Source: Rhodocyclaceae bacterium UBA5602 (GTDB lineage Bacteria > Pseudomonadota > Gammaproteobacteria > Burkholderiales > Rhodocyclaceae). Taken from it: a stretch of DNA of 64,000 nt. Each line of letters starts with the position of its first letter. Position 1 is the stretch's first letter. This document shows, in pieces, positions 46,491 through 54,860 of the stretch. The DNA lies in assembly GCA_002424865.1 (NCBI GenBank), contig DILC01000034.1:40452-104451 (forward strand), in the 5' to 3' direction. A program made the position numbers and the translations under genes. Under the pieces are notes generated by a model. It searched no databases, was not told the DNA's origin, and saw only the letters and a program-made list of their open reading frames with translations.

Positions 46491-48496
46491 GATCTATAAC
46501 CGAACAGAAGTTGATGATGGGGGCACTCAGCCTGGGGCTGGCGCTTAGCTTGGCTAGCTGTACATCCGCCTATCCACCGCGCGATACCTCCACCCGTGAC
46601 CGGATCAACGCGCAACTAAAGCAGGCGGCCACCACCAGGGAAAAGCCTGACCAAGCCGCCGCCATTGCGGTGCCGGAGGCGGTGAGCAGTTCGCTGTTGC
46701 CCCCTGTGCGGATAGGCATGCCGCGCACCTCAAAAAAACAGCTGGAACAACGTTTTGACCTGGTAGTGAACGATGCGCCGATTCATCAGGTGTTAATGGG
46801 AATTGTGGAAGGCACACCCTACAGCGTGATGGTGAAACCGAAGAGCTCGATTCCCAGCCAGCCAGGATTGCAAGGTGCTGTTGCGACACCTGTCGCAATG
46901 ACGGGTTTGGGCGACAAGGTGACGGTGAACCTGAAGAACGTCACGATGTTCGAAGCCCTGGATGCCATGCGCGAGGTGTATGGCTATGACTATACGGTTG
47001 AGGGCAACCGCATTTACGTTGAACAACCCGAGCTGCAAACCCGCTTGTATCAGGTGAATTACATCATTGGCCAGCGCCGCGGGGTGAGCGATTTGCAGGT
47101 GATCGGCGGCGCGTCGGTGGGCACGTCTTCTGGCTCCAGCTCGGGTTCTTCGGGCAGTTCCAATAGCTCGGGTTCCGGCTCTGACTCCAGCTCAAAATAC
47201 GGCTCTGTTCAAGCCAGTGCCTTGAGCACCACCTCCAAAGCCGATTTATGGGGCGAGGTTGAAGACACCGTGCGCACGACGCTGGGCTGCCTGATTCCGC
47301 GCAACAAGGAAAGCAAGGTGAGCGGATCATCAGGCTCTTCCGGGTCTTCGAGTAGCTCAAGCTCGGGCTCGAGCAGCTCCGGCACTGCCAGCCGTGCAGA
47401 CGTCTCTTTCCAGGGAGATACGCCTACCGGCGAACGGCAACGCGGGGTAGACGGATGTACCGATGGCCGTGCCATGAGTGTGAATCAAATGAGCGGCACG
47501 GTGCTGGTGCGCGGCATGCCGAATGAACACCGGATGATCGCGCAGATGCTGCGTTCCATGCAGTTGAACATTGAGCGCCAGGTGATCATTGAGGCCAAGA
47601 TCATTGATGTTGAGCTGAATTCAGGCTCGCAGCAGGGTATCAACTGGGCGGGTTTCAACAACGGCTTGCACAAGTACTCGGTGGGTGCTGATCCAACGAT
47701 GATCAACGGAACCAATGCTGCCCCGGGCGGTGCGGTGAACACGGGAACGAGCCTGGCCGGCTTGCTGGGCAATACCTTGATTGGCGTGTCCACGGGCAAT
47801 GCCTTTTCCGCTGGCATGGGCATGGCGGTTCAGTTCCGCAATTTTTCCGCGTTGATCAACTTCCTGCAAACCCAGGGTAATGTGCATGTGCTGTCCAGCC
47901 CGCGTATCGCCACCTTGAATAGCCAGAAAGCCGTTTTGAAAGTGGGCAGCGAAGAGCCTTTCGTGACCAACATTTCCGGCGGCACGACCAATGTGACGAA
48001 TGGCATTTCGCAAACCACGCCACCCACTTTGCAGTATCAGCCCTTCTTCTCGGGGATTTCGCTGGATGTGACGCCGCAGATTGATGACCAGGACAACATC
48101 ACGCTGCATGTGCATTCGATGGTGAATAGCATTGTCGAGAAAGAGAAAATATCGCAACCGACGGTGGGTGCGGTACGTGTGCCATTTGCCGTGAATACAA
48201 TTAGCGAGACCGATAACGTGGTCAAGACCAAGGATGGCCAAGTGATCGTGATTGGCGGCCTGATGACGGAAAGCACCAATGACAATCGCTCCAAAGTGCC
48301 GGGCGCCGGCGATATACCCGGTGTGGGCGCAATGTTCAGCAAGGGCGGTCAATCTTCCACCAAGCGTGAACTTGTCATTCTGCTCAAACCGACCGTGGTG
48401 AAGGACGATAGTGCTTGGGCTAACGACATTGCCGCAGCGCAAGGCAGAATCGTCGGCTTGGGCGCGCCTGCGCCAACCACCACCCATAGCCAATAA
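46487..48496 (+). CDS. mshL: MSHA outer-membrane secretin MshL (PilQ/GspD family)
   Basis: 669 residues. Lipoprotein signal with a lipobox (ALSLASC, Cys25). N-terminal secretin domains (about 85-200) are followed by two low-complexity Ser/Gly linkers (about 212-235 and 282-303) that interrupt the N-domain region, and then the secretin core (about 330-650: VLVRGMPNEHRMIAQMLRSM, VHVLSSPRIATLNSQKAVLKVG, VKTKDGQVIVIGGLM, VPGAGDIPGVGAMF). It forms the pilus pore. The Ser/Gly linkers are unusually long. Confidence 0.93.
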   Translation: MRSITEQKLMMGALSLGLALSLASCTSAYPPRDTSTRDRINAQLKQAATTREKPDQAAAIAVPEAVSSSLLPPVRIGMPRTSKKQLEQRFDLVVNDAPIHQVLMGIVEGTPYSVMVKPKSSIPSQPGLQGAVATPVAMTGLGDKVTVNLKNVTMFEALDAMREVYGYDYTVEGNRIYVEQPELQTRLYQVNYIIGQRRGVSDLQVIGGASVGTSSGSSSGSSGSSNSSGSGSDSSSKYGSVQASALSTTSKADLWGEVEDTVRTTLGCLIPRNKESKVSGSSGSSGSSSSSSSGSSSSGTASRADVSFQGDTPTGERQRGVDGCTDGRAMSVNQMSGTVLVRGMPNEHRMIAQMLRSMQLNIERQVIIEAKIIDVELNSGSQQGINWAGFNNGLHKYSVGADPTMINGTNAAPGGAVNTGTSLAGLLGNTLIGVSTGNAFSAGMGMAVQFRNFSALINFLQTQGNVHVLSSPRIATLNSQKAVLKVGSEEPFVTNISGGTTNVTNGISQTTPPTLQYQPFFSGISLDVTPQIDDQDNITLHVHSMVNSIVEKEKISQPTVGAVRVPFAVNTISETDNVVKTKDGQVIVIGGLMTESTNDNRSKVPGAGDIPGVGAMFSKGGQSSTKRELVILLKPTVVKDDSAWANDIAAAQGRIVGLGAPAPTTTHSQ

Positions 48497-48507
48497 CGCC
48501 AACTGCA

Positions 48508-49413
48508 ATGTATCTCCAGCATTTCGGCCTCAATGAGCTGCCTTTTAGCATTACGCCGGACACCGACTTTTTTTTCTCGTCGGAAAGCTCAAAGGGCGCG
48601 TTGAATACCCTGCTGGTCGCGGTGCGCACTGGCGAGGGCTTCATCAAGATTACCGGGGAAGTGGGCACCGGCAAGACCTTGCTGTGCAGGAAGCTGATCG
48701 AAAGCCTGAAGCCGGATTGCAAGGTAGCGTATATCCCCAACCCCTATCTTGAGCCGCATTCGCTGTTCATGGAGCTGGCCGCAGAACTGGAAGTGGCGAT
48801 CGACCCAGTCGAGCAGCCAAACCAGTATCAGTTGCTGAAAATGCTGACAGGCAGGCTGCTGGAGATTATCCGCGAGGGCAAGCGTGTGGTCATTTGTCTT
48901 GATGAAGCCCAGGCCATGCCGATTGAAACCCTGGAGGCGCTACGCCTGCTGACCAACCTTGAGACGGAGAAAAGAAAGCTGCTGCAAGTGGTGATCTTTG
49001 GCCAGCCTGAGCTGGAGGACAAGCTCAACCACCCGTCAATTCGCCAGCTCAAGCAGCGCATCGCGTTTGATTATGACCTGGGCGCCTTGTTGCGCGACGA
49101 GCTGGATTATTACGTGCATCACCGGCTGGTGGTTTCTGGCTACCAGGGCGGCAGGCTGTTTACGCCGCTGGCCTTGTGGCTGTTGCAACTGAAGACACAC
49201 CGTATCCCCCGGCTGGTGAATATCCTTGCACACAAGTCGATGCTGTGCGCTTTTGGCAAGGGCCACACGGTGGTTGGCCTGCGGGATGTGCTGACCGCGG
49301 CAAACGATACTGCTTCCCTGCGCCAACCGAAATGGTTCAACCGGCCAGGAATTTTTGTGGCAATCCTTGTTGCCGTCAGCATAGCCAGCCTTGGATGGAT
49401 ATATCTAAAATGA
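48508..49413 (+). CDS. mshM: MSHA biogenesis ATPase MshM (ExeA-like AAA+)
   Basis: 301 residues. Starts YLQHFGLNELPFSITPDTDFFF as in ExeA/MshM. Walker A GEVGTGKTLLCR (about 50), Walker B VVICLDEAQ (about 127-135) and sensor region FGQPELEDKL are present. A C-terminal hydrophobic helix (GIFVAILVAVSIASLGWIYL) ends the protein. ExeA-like ATPases help place the secretin in the envelope. It is 11 bp after mshL and overlaps mshN by 4 bp. Confidence 0.9.
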   Translation: MYLQHFGLNELPFSITPDTDFFFSSESSKGALNTLLVAVRTGEGFIKITGEVGTGKTLLCRKLIESLKPDCKVAYIPNPYLEPHSLFMELAAELEVAIDPVEQPNQYQLLKMLTGRLLEIIREGKRVVICLDEAQAMPIETLEALRLLTNLETEKRKLLQVVIFGQPELEDKLNHPSIRQLKQRIAFDYDLGALLRDELDYYVHHRLVVSGYQGGRLFTPLALWLLQLKTHRIPRLVNILAHKSMLCAFGKGHTVVGLRDVLTAANDTASLRQPKWFNRPGIFVAILVAVSIASLGWIYLK

Positions 49414-50507
49414 GCATGATCAACCAGATGTTGAAAGACCTCGACAAGCGGCAAGCCGTCGCCGGGGAAGGGCAAGCGCTCAGCGGGGTGCTATCGTCAT
49501 CAAGCCGAAAAAGCTATCCCCGGCCGGGATTCATCATCCTGTTGCTGGTTTCCATCGTTATCGTCGCACCCCTGGTCTGGAGCCGCTGGCATAAGTCCAG
49601 GCCCGCCCCGCCAGTGGCGGTGACAGTGGTCAGTGCAAATGCGCCCTCAGCGGCGCCATTAACGACAACGCAGCCCGCACCATCAACCCCAGCCGCCGTC
49701 CCGCCAGCACCGACTTTTTCGCCATCGGCCAAGGCAAGCGTTCCCCTTGCAAAATCGATGGCTTCCCAACCGGACCAACCGGCAACGGTGGTTAGCAAGG
49801 CCGAATCCAGCGCAGAGCCCAAAGCTAAACAAAAGGCAGAACCCGAGCGGGATACCCATGCCAGCAAACCCGCATCTTCCAACGCATCTTCCAACGCATC
49901 TTTCAACGCATCTTTCAAAGTAGTCAGCCCAAAACAGCGTTCTGAAAACCTCTATCGGCAAGCCATTTCATCAATACAGCAAGGGCATGGCCCCGAGGCG
50001 CAGAATGCCTTGCGGCAAGCGCTCGCGATCAATGCGGCAAATCACGATGCACGCCTGTTGCTAGCGAGCCTGCTGGCGGACGCCAACCATCATGCGGACG
50101 CTGCGGCCTCATTGTTGCATGCAGGGCTGGCCATTGCGCCGGGGCATAGTGGATTTTCGATGGCATTGGCGCGTTTGCAATTAAGCACTGGCGCCAAAGA
50201 CGAAGCACTAGCAACGCTTGAGCAAGGCCTGCCGATGGCAGGCGACGATCCGGACTACCATGCCTTTCTGGCCGCGCTGTTGCAAAAACAGGGCCGCCAT
50301 GAGGCGGCAACGCAACATTACATCACAGCCTTGCGCAGCAACCCATTGATGCCCAACTGGCTGATCGGCGCAGGTATCTCGCTGCGCGCGATCAACAAAC
50401 CGGCGGACGCCGCCGAGGCCTTCCAGCGAGCGCTTGATACTGGAGAGCTCGCCCCGGAAGTGGCGCAGTTTGCGCAGCAGCAGTTAAAGCAGATTCGTCA
50501 GCAATAA
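49410..50507 (+). CDS. mshN: MSHA biogenesis protein MshN, TPR-containing
   Basis: 365 residues starting MSMINQMLKDLDKRQ, the MshN N-terminus. One membrane helix (about 37-57) is followed by a long Pro/Ala/Ser/Lys linker (about 65-175) and then TPR-type helical repeats (about 178-360: RQAISSIQQGHGPEAQNALRQALAINAANHDARLLLAS). The linker contains a dispersed repeat copy (AAVPPAPTF) and four 12-bp tandem repeats. A longer open frame extends upstream, but this start overlaps the mshM stop as ATGA. MshN probably works with MshM on secretin assembly. Confidence 0.86.
   Translation: MSMINQMLKDLDKRQAVAGEGQALSGVLSSSSRKSYPRPGFIILLLVSIVIVAPLVWSRWHKSRPAPPVAVTVVSANAPSAAPLTTTQPAPSTPAAVPPAPTFSPSAKASVPLAKSMASQPDQPATVVSKAESSAEPKAKQKAEPERDTHASKPASSNASSNASFNASFKVVSPKQRSENLYRQAISSIQQGHGPEAQNALRQALAINAANHDARLLLASLLADANHHADAAASLLHAGLAIAPGHSGFSMALARLQLSTGAKDEALATLEQGLPMAGDDPDYHAFLAALLQKQGRHEAATQHYITALRSNPLMPNWLIGAGISLRAINKPADAAEAFQRALDTGELAPEVAQFAQQQLKQIRQQ
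49694..49719 (+). repeat. Dispersed 27-bp repeat, copy 7 (inside mshN linker)
   Basis: CGCCGTCCCGCCAGCACCGA then CTTTTT. It encodes AVPPAPTF in the Pro/Ala linker, in the same frame as copies 8 and 9. Confidence 0.85.
49869..49916 (+). repeat. Four 12-bp tandem repeats in mshN
   Basis: Units (CCC or AAC)GCATCTTCC / AACGCATCTTTC repeat four times in frame, encoding (S/F)NAS units. Copy number could vary without breaking the frame, so linker length is probably slippage-variable. Confidence 0.85.
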
Positions 50508-50533
50508 GGTTGCCGGATTGCATGATTCGGGGC

Positions 50534-50560
50534 GGCCCATCGGCACGATGGGCGCTGGCC
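50534..50560 (+). repeat. Short GC hairpin, related to repeat family 2
   Basis: GCCCATCG-GCA-CGATGGGC (50535-50553) followed by GCTGGCC, in the gap between convergent mshN and the cyclase gene. It has no T-tract. It may act as a weak terminator or be a REP element. Confidence 0.45.
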
Positions 50561-50609
50561 TGCAAACATATTCTGGCCGGACAACAGCGCATAAAGCGGC
50601 CATTGGGCA

Positions 50610-51719
50610 CTATGCCGACGTGAGAATCACCTCGAAAACCTCCAGCGGTTCGGCAAACCCCTTGAACGCCATTTTTCCGACGGACTGAAAATCGATGCTT
50701 GATGCGCTATTGCGCGCAACCTGTGCCGACACCAGGATTTGTCCGCCATCGGCCTTGCCGCACAGCCGCGCTGCAAAGTTCGTCACACCGCCAATGGCGC
50801 CATAATCGCGACGCCCTTCAAAACCTATCGCGCCGATGGTCGCAACACCTTGGGCAATGCCGATGCCCATGGTCAGCGTGTAGCCGCGGATCATCCATTG
50901 CTTTTGCAGATTGACCATACTGGCCTGCATGTCGATGGCCATCGAGACTGCATCAAGGCAAGGATGTTCAACTTCTACCGGGTCATTGAAGAAAATCATC
51001 ATGCCATCGCCCGTGAAACGCTCCAAAGTGCCACCGCGCGCATTGATCAGTTCGCCCATGGCCGCATGAAACTCACCCAACACCTGCATGACTTCTTCGG
51101 CCGTATGCTGCTCGGTGAACTCGGTATAACCCCGCAGATCGAGAAACACGACTGCGATTTCCCGTCGCCGGGTCCTCAAGAAGTTTTCGTCTTCGCCGGA
51201 AAGCAAGAGATCAGCCACCGCCGGAGAAAAGAAACGCCGCAGGCGATCCAGCCGCTCCCGTTCAGCGACCCCCTCTGCTATTCGCTGCGTTAAGGTTTGA
51301 TTCCATGCCTCCAATTCTTCGGTCTGTTTACGCAAGGCGAGATGACTTTTGACGCGCGCGAGCACCACGGGTGGACTGATGGGCTTGGTGATGTAATCAA
51401 CAGCACCGGCATCGAATCCCTGCTGCTCGTTGGTCGAGTCGGTCAACGCCGTAACGAAGATCACCGGAATCCGGCTGGTCGCCGGATCAGCCTTGAGGCG
51501 CTGACAGACTTCATAGCCGTCCATTTCCGGCATCATGATGTCGAGAAGAATCAGATCCGGCGGTGTGGTGGCTGCAATTTTCAGGGCGCGCGCGCCATTA
51601 TTTGCCAACTTGACGATGTAATCGCCCTCCAATACATCGTGCATGATCGAGAGATTCTGTGGCGTATCGTCGACGACAAGTATGACGGGGCGAGCGGGCG
51701 GAGAAGAGATTTCCATCAT
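50610..51719 (-). CDS. Response regulator with class III adenylate/guanylate cyclase domain
   Basis: 369 residues. The receiver domain (about 13-130) has the phospho-Asp in LILLDIMMPEMDGYEV plus the DD pair in VVDDTPQN and the KP loop TKPISPP. A short coiled coil leads to a class III cyclase domain (about 180-365): metal Asp residues in VVFLDLRGYT and GDGMMIFFND, and the N-x3-R motif in GVTNFAARLC. At the position before TGD the usual base-recognising Lys appears as Arg (LERFTGD), so ATP or GTP preference is unclear. It probably links a kinase signal to a cyclic nucleotide. The cNMP domain of the glutaminase is one possible target. ATG 51719 or 51716 starts it. Confidence 0.9.
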   Translation of the reverse strand: MMEISSPPARPVILVVDDTPQNLSIMHDVLEGDYIVKLANNGARALKIAATTPPDLILLDIMMPEMDGYEVCQRLKADPATSRIPVIFVTALTDSTNEQQGFDAGAVDYITKPISPPVVLARVKSHLALRKQTEELEAWNQTLTQRIAEGVAERERLDRLRRFFSPAVADLLLSGEDENFLRTRRREIAVVFLDLRGYTEFTEQHTAEEVMQVLGEFHAAMGELINARGGTLERFTGDGMMIFFNDPVEVEHPCLDAVSMAIDMQASMVNLQKQWMIRGYTLTMGIGIAQGVATIGAIGFEGRRDYGAIGGVTNFAARLCGKADGGQILVSAQVARNSASSIDFQSVGKMAFKGFAEPLEVFEVILTSA

Positions 51720-52130
51720 TTTATGGCGGAGGCTCCTGCCAACTCGCAACGATACCGCGCAGCATATAAAAAGGTGGGCATGAGAAAAATAGTCACCAAC
51801 ATAGTCACGCCTAGCCTGACTGAATGGGAAAAATCGGAATCTTCACATTTTTTTGAAATGGCAGGATTGAAATGCAAAATAACCCATCATACCGTTGGCT
51901 TTCGCTGCAGGCAATGAAACCAATATAAATATTAATGACTTGGACTCGAAAAAAGGGTACAGACGAAAAGAGTACAGGCGGAACGGCAGATTTACACCTG
52001 AACAGCCTGCACCGCGCCAATGGATATTGTTCCTGGGCAGCCTTGCAGTACAAGACCACGAACAGCCCTGCAGCGCATGCCGCCGCCGTATAATTCATGC
52101 CATTCATCAAATAATTCAGGTGCCACACTC
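51720..52130 (+). promoter_or_regulatory. Cyclase/prfB divergent region with prfB -10
   Basis: 411 bp. TATAAT at 52089-52094, 37 bp before the prfB ATG, is preceded by GCATGCCGCC as in the hybrid-kinase promoter; the -35 is weak. The rest holds no recognised gene or repeat. Confidence 0.4.
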
Positions 52131-53235
52131 ATGGAAGCCGAACGCATAAACGCCGTTGCCAATCATATCGCCAACCTTGCCCAGCGCGGGCAGGAATTAC
52201 GGAGGTATCTTTGACTACGATGCCAAGGCATCGCGCCTGGAAGAAATCACCGGGCTGCTCGAAGACCCAAAAGTTTGGGATGACGCCGACAAGGCACAAG
52301 CGCTTGGCCGCGAACGCAAAACACTGGAATCTACCGTTTTATCCCTCGATCAGATCACCCAACAGCTGACAGACAGCCGCGAGTTGTTTGATTTAGCCAA
52401 AAGCGAAGAGGATGAAGACACGCTAGCTGCGCTTGAAAGTGATCTTGCCAGCGTTGAAAAGTCCGTGGGCAGCCTGGAATTCCGCCGCATGTTCAACAAC
52501 CCGGCGGACGCCAACAATTGTTTTATTGACATCCAGGCGGGCGCGGGCGGCACGGAGGCCTGCGACTGGGCTAGCATGTTGCTGCGGCAATACCTGCGCT
52601 ATTGCGAGATCAAGGGCTTTAAAGTTGAAGTTCTGGAAGAAACCGAGGGTGACGTGGCAGGCATACGCAGCGCATCGCTGAAAGTCACGGGCGACTACGC
52701 TTACGGCTTATTGCGCACGGAAACCGGCGTGCATCGCCTGGTGCGCAAAAGCCCGTTTGACTCCTCAGGCGGGCGGCACACCTCGTTTGCCAGCCTGTAT
52801 GTGTATCCGGAAATTGACGATTCGATCGAGATCGAGGTCAATCCGGCCGATTTGCGCGTCGATACCTTCCGTGCCAGCGGCGCCGGTGGCCAGCACATCA
52901 ACAAGACCGACTCGGCCATCCGCATCACGCACATCCCGTCCGGCATTGTGGTGCAGTGCCAAAACGACCGCTCGCAACACCGCAACCGCGCCGAGGCGAT
53001 GACCATGCTGAAGTCGCGCCTGTATGAAGAAGAAATGCGCAAAAGACAAGCCGAGGCGGACAAGCTCGAAGCGGGCAAAACCGACGTAGGCTGGGGGCAC
53101 CAGATCCGCAGCTACGTGCTGGACCAAAGCCGCATCAAGGATTTACGCACCAACGTTGAGACCTCCAACACGCAAAAAGTGCTCGACGGCGATCTTGACC
53201 CGTTTATTGAAGCGAGCTTAAAGCAAGGCGTGTAA
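52131..53235 (+). CDS. prfB: Peptide chain release factor 2 (programmed +1 frameshift)
   Basis: RF2 releases peptides at UGA and UAA. The true start is ATG 52131 ([20 protein letters not shown]). The 27th codon is CTT at 52209, followed by an in-frame UGA (52212-52214). A +1 shift continues as [16 protein letters not shown] to 53235, giving 367 residues. The GGQ motif lies in [10 protein letters not shown] and the anticodon-like SPF tripeptide in [10 protein letters not shown]. The internal SD-like GGAGG sits just before the shift site. The frameshift must be included: a start in the downstream frame alone loses the true N-terminus. lysS follows 83 bp downstream, the usual order. Confidence 0.97.
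52201..52215 (+). promoter_or_regulatory. Programmed +1 frameshift site of prfB
   Basis: GGAGGTATCTTTGAC: an SD-like GGAGG, then CUU UGA C, the conserved RF2 autoregulatory site. When RF2 is scarce the ribosome pauses at UGA and slips forward one base, restoring RF2 production. Confidence 0.95.
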
Positions 53236-53318
53236 TTTCAACACGGCATGTCAAGCACGCATTTGAAGCCATCACGCAAAAAACACCTGACACCTGACAC
53301 AAAAACTGGACGACCCCC

Positions 53319-54839
53319 ATGAGCGAACAACCTGCTATTCCTGTTGACGAAAACCGCCTGATTGCCGAGCGGCGCGAAAAACTCCACGCCTGGCGCGCTG
53401 TCGGCCAGGCTTTTCCCAATGACTTTTCACGCGAAAATCTCGTCGGCAGGCTCGACGAGCTCTACAGCGAAAAAACTCGCGAAGAGCTCGAAGCCCTGCC
53501 GATTACCGTTAAGGTGGCCGGCCGCATCATGTTAAAGCGCGTGATGGGCAAGGCCAGTTTCGCGACCATTCAGGACATGTCCGGGCGGATTCAGCTGTTT
53601 ATCAGCAACGACGCCGTCGGCGAAGCAGAACACGCTGCATTCAAGCACTGGGACAGCGGCGACATCATTGGCTGTGAAGGCACCTTGATGAAGACCAAAA
53701 CCAATGAGCTCACCGTGCATTGCAGCAGCATTCGCCTGCTCACCAAATCCCTGCGCCCCTTGCCGGAAAAATTCCACGGCTTGACCGATGTGGAACAAAA
53801 ATATCGCAGCCGTTATGTCGACCTCATCACCAATGAGCAAACGCGGCTCACCTTTGTCGCCCGCAGCCGCATGGTGCAGTCGATCCGCAATTACATGACG
53901 CACCATCACTTTCTGGAAGTCGAAACACCCATGATGCACCCGCTGCCTGGCGGCGCGGCGGCCAAGCCATTCAAGACCCATCACAACGCGCTGGACATGG
54001 AGCTGTTCCTGCGTATCGCGCCTGAGCTGTATTTAAAGCGTCTGGTGGTCGGCGGTTTCGAGAAAGTGTTCGAGATCAATCGCAATTTCCGTAACGAAGG
54101 CCTCTCGCCCCGGCATAATCCCGAATTCACCATGATGGAGTTTTACGAGGCCTATACCGACTATCGCCGACTGATGGATTTCACTGAAGGCCTGCTGCGC
54201 CATTCGGCGCGCGAGGCGCTGGGCACGGAAGTGTTCAGCTACCAGGGTCGCGAGCTGAACCTGTCCAAGCCTTTTGCGCGCCATACCATCACCGGCGCCA
54301 TTCACCATTACCACCCCGGTTATTCATTCGAGCAGTTGAACGACATCGCCTGGCTGCGGCAAAAGCTGGCCGACCTGAAGTGCGACCTCAACGCACCGCA
54401 CCTGCGCCATGCGGGTCTCGGCGCTTTGCAGCTGGCGCTGTTTGAAGAAACCACTGAAGCCGAGTTGTGGGAGCCGACTTACATCATCGACTACCCCGCT
54501 GAAGTCTCGCCCTTGGCGCGGCGCAGCGATAGCAACCCGGACATTACCGAGCGCTTTGAGCTCTTCATCGTCGGCCGCGAAATCGCCAATGGTTTTTCAG
54601 AATTGAATGACCCGGAAGACCAGGCCGCACGCTTCATGGAACAAGCCCGCGCGAAAGAAGCCGGCGACGAAGAAGCCATGTATTACGACGCCGATTACAT
54701 TCGCGCGCTCGAATACGGCCTGCCGCCCACCGGCGGCTGCGGCATCGGCATTGATCGCTTGGTCATGCTGCTCACGGATGCTGCCTCGATCCGCGACGTC
54801 ATTCTGTTCCCGCACATGCGTCCCGAACGCGGGGAATAA
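53319..54839 (+). CDS. lysS: Lysyl-tRNA synthetase (class II)
   Basis: 506 residues. The N-terminal OB-fold anticodon domain (about 60-150, [24 protein letters not shown]) is followed by the class II catalytic core: motif 1 in [15 protein letters not shown], motif 2 in [26 protein letters not shown] and motif 3 in [19 protein letters not shown]. All are intact. It follows prfB and precedes mnmC by 21 bp, a betaproteobacterial arrangement. Confidence 0.97.
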   Translation: MSEQPAIPVDENRLIAERREKLHAWRAVGQAFPNDFSRENLVGRLDELYSEKTREELEALPITVKVAGRIMLKRVMGKASFATIQDMSGRIQLFISNDAVGEAEHAAFKHWDSGDIIGCEGTLMKTKTNELTVHCSSIRLLTKSLRPLPEKFHGLTDVEQKYRSRYVDLITNEQTRLTFVARSRMVQSIRNYMTHHHFLEVETPMMHPLPGGAAAKPFKTHHNALDMELFLRIAPELYLKRLVVGGFEKVFEINRNFRNEGLSPRHNPEFTMMEFYEAYTDYRRLMDFTEGLLRHSAREALGTEVFSYQGRELNLSKPFARHTITGAIHHYHPGYSFEQLNDIAWLRQKLADLKCDLNAPHLRHAGLGALQLALFEETTEAELWEPTYIIDYPAEVSPLARRSDSNPDITERFELFIVGREIANGFSELNDPEDQAARFMEQARAKEAGDEEAMYYDADYIRALEYGLPPTGGCGIGIDRLVMLLTDAASIRDVILFPHMRPERGE

Positions 54840-54860
54840 GCCCGCGCCGCCTGCCGCCAC

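Noticed and set aside
48558..48575. ACACCGACTTTTTTTT in mshM resembles the repeat
   Set aside because: It encodes the conserved ITPDTDFFF start of ExeA-like ATPases, and the 5' half of the repeat is absent.
49176..50507. A longer mshN start at 49176
   Set aside because: It would overlap mshM by over 230 bp; the ATGA overlap at 49410 and the conserved MSMINQML start are decisive.
52020..52214. A 64-residue open frame ending at 52214
   Set aside because: It is the first reading frame of prfB with a false upstream start; the real product continues by frameshift.
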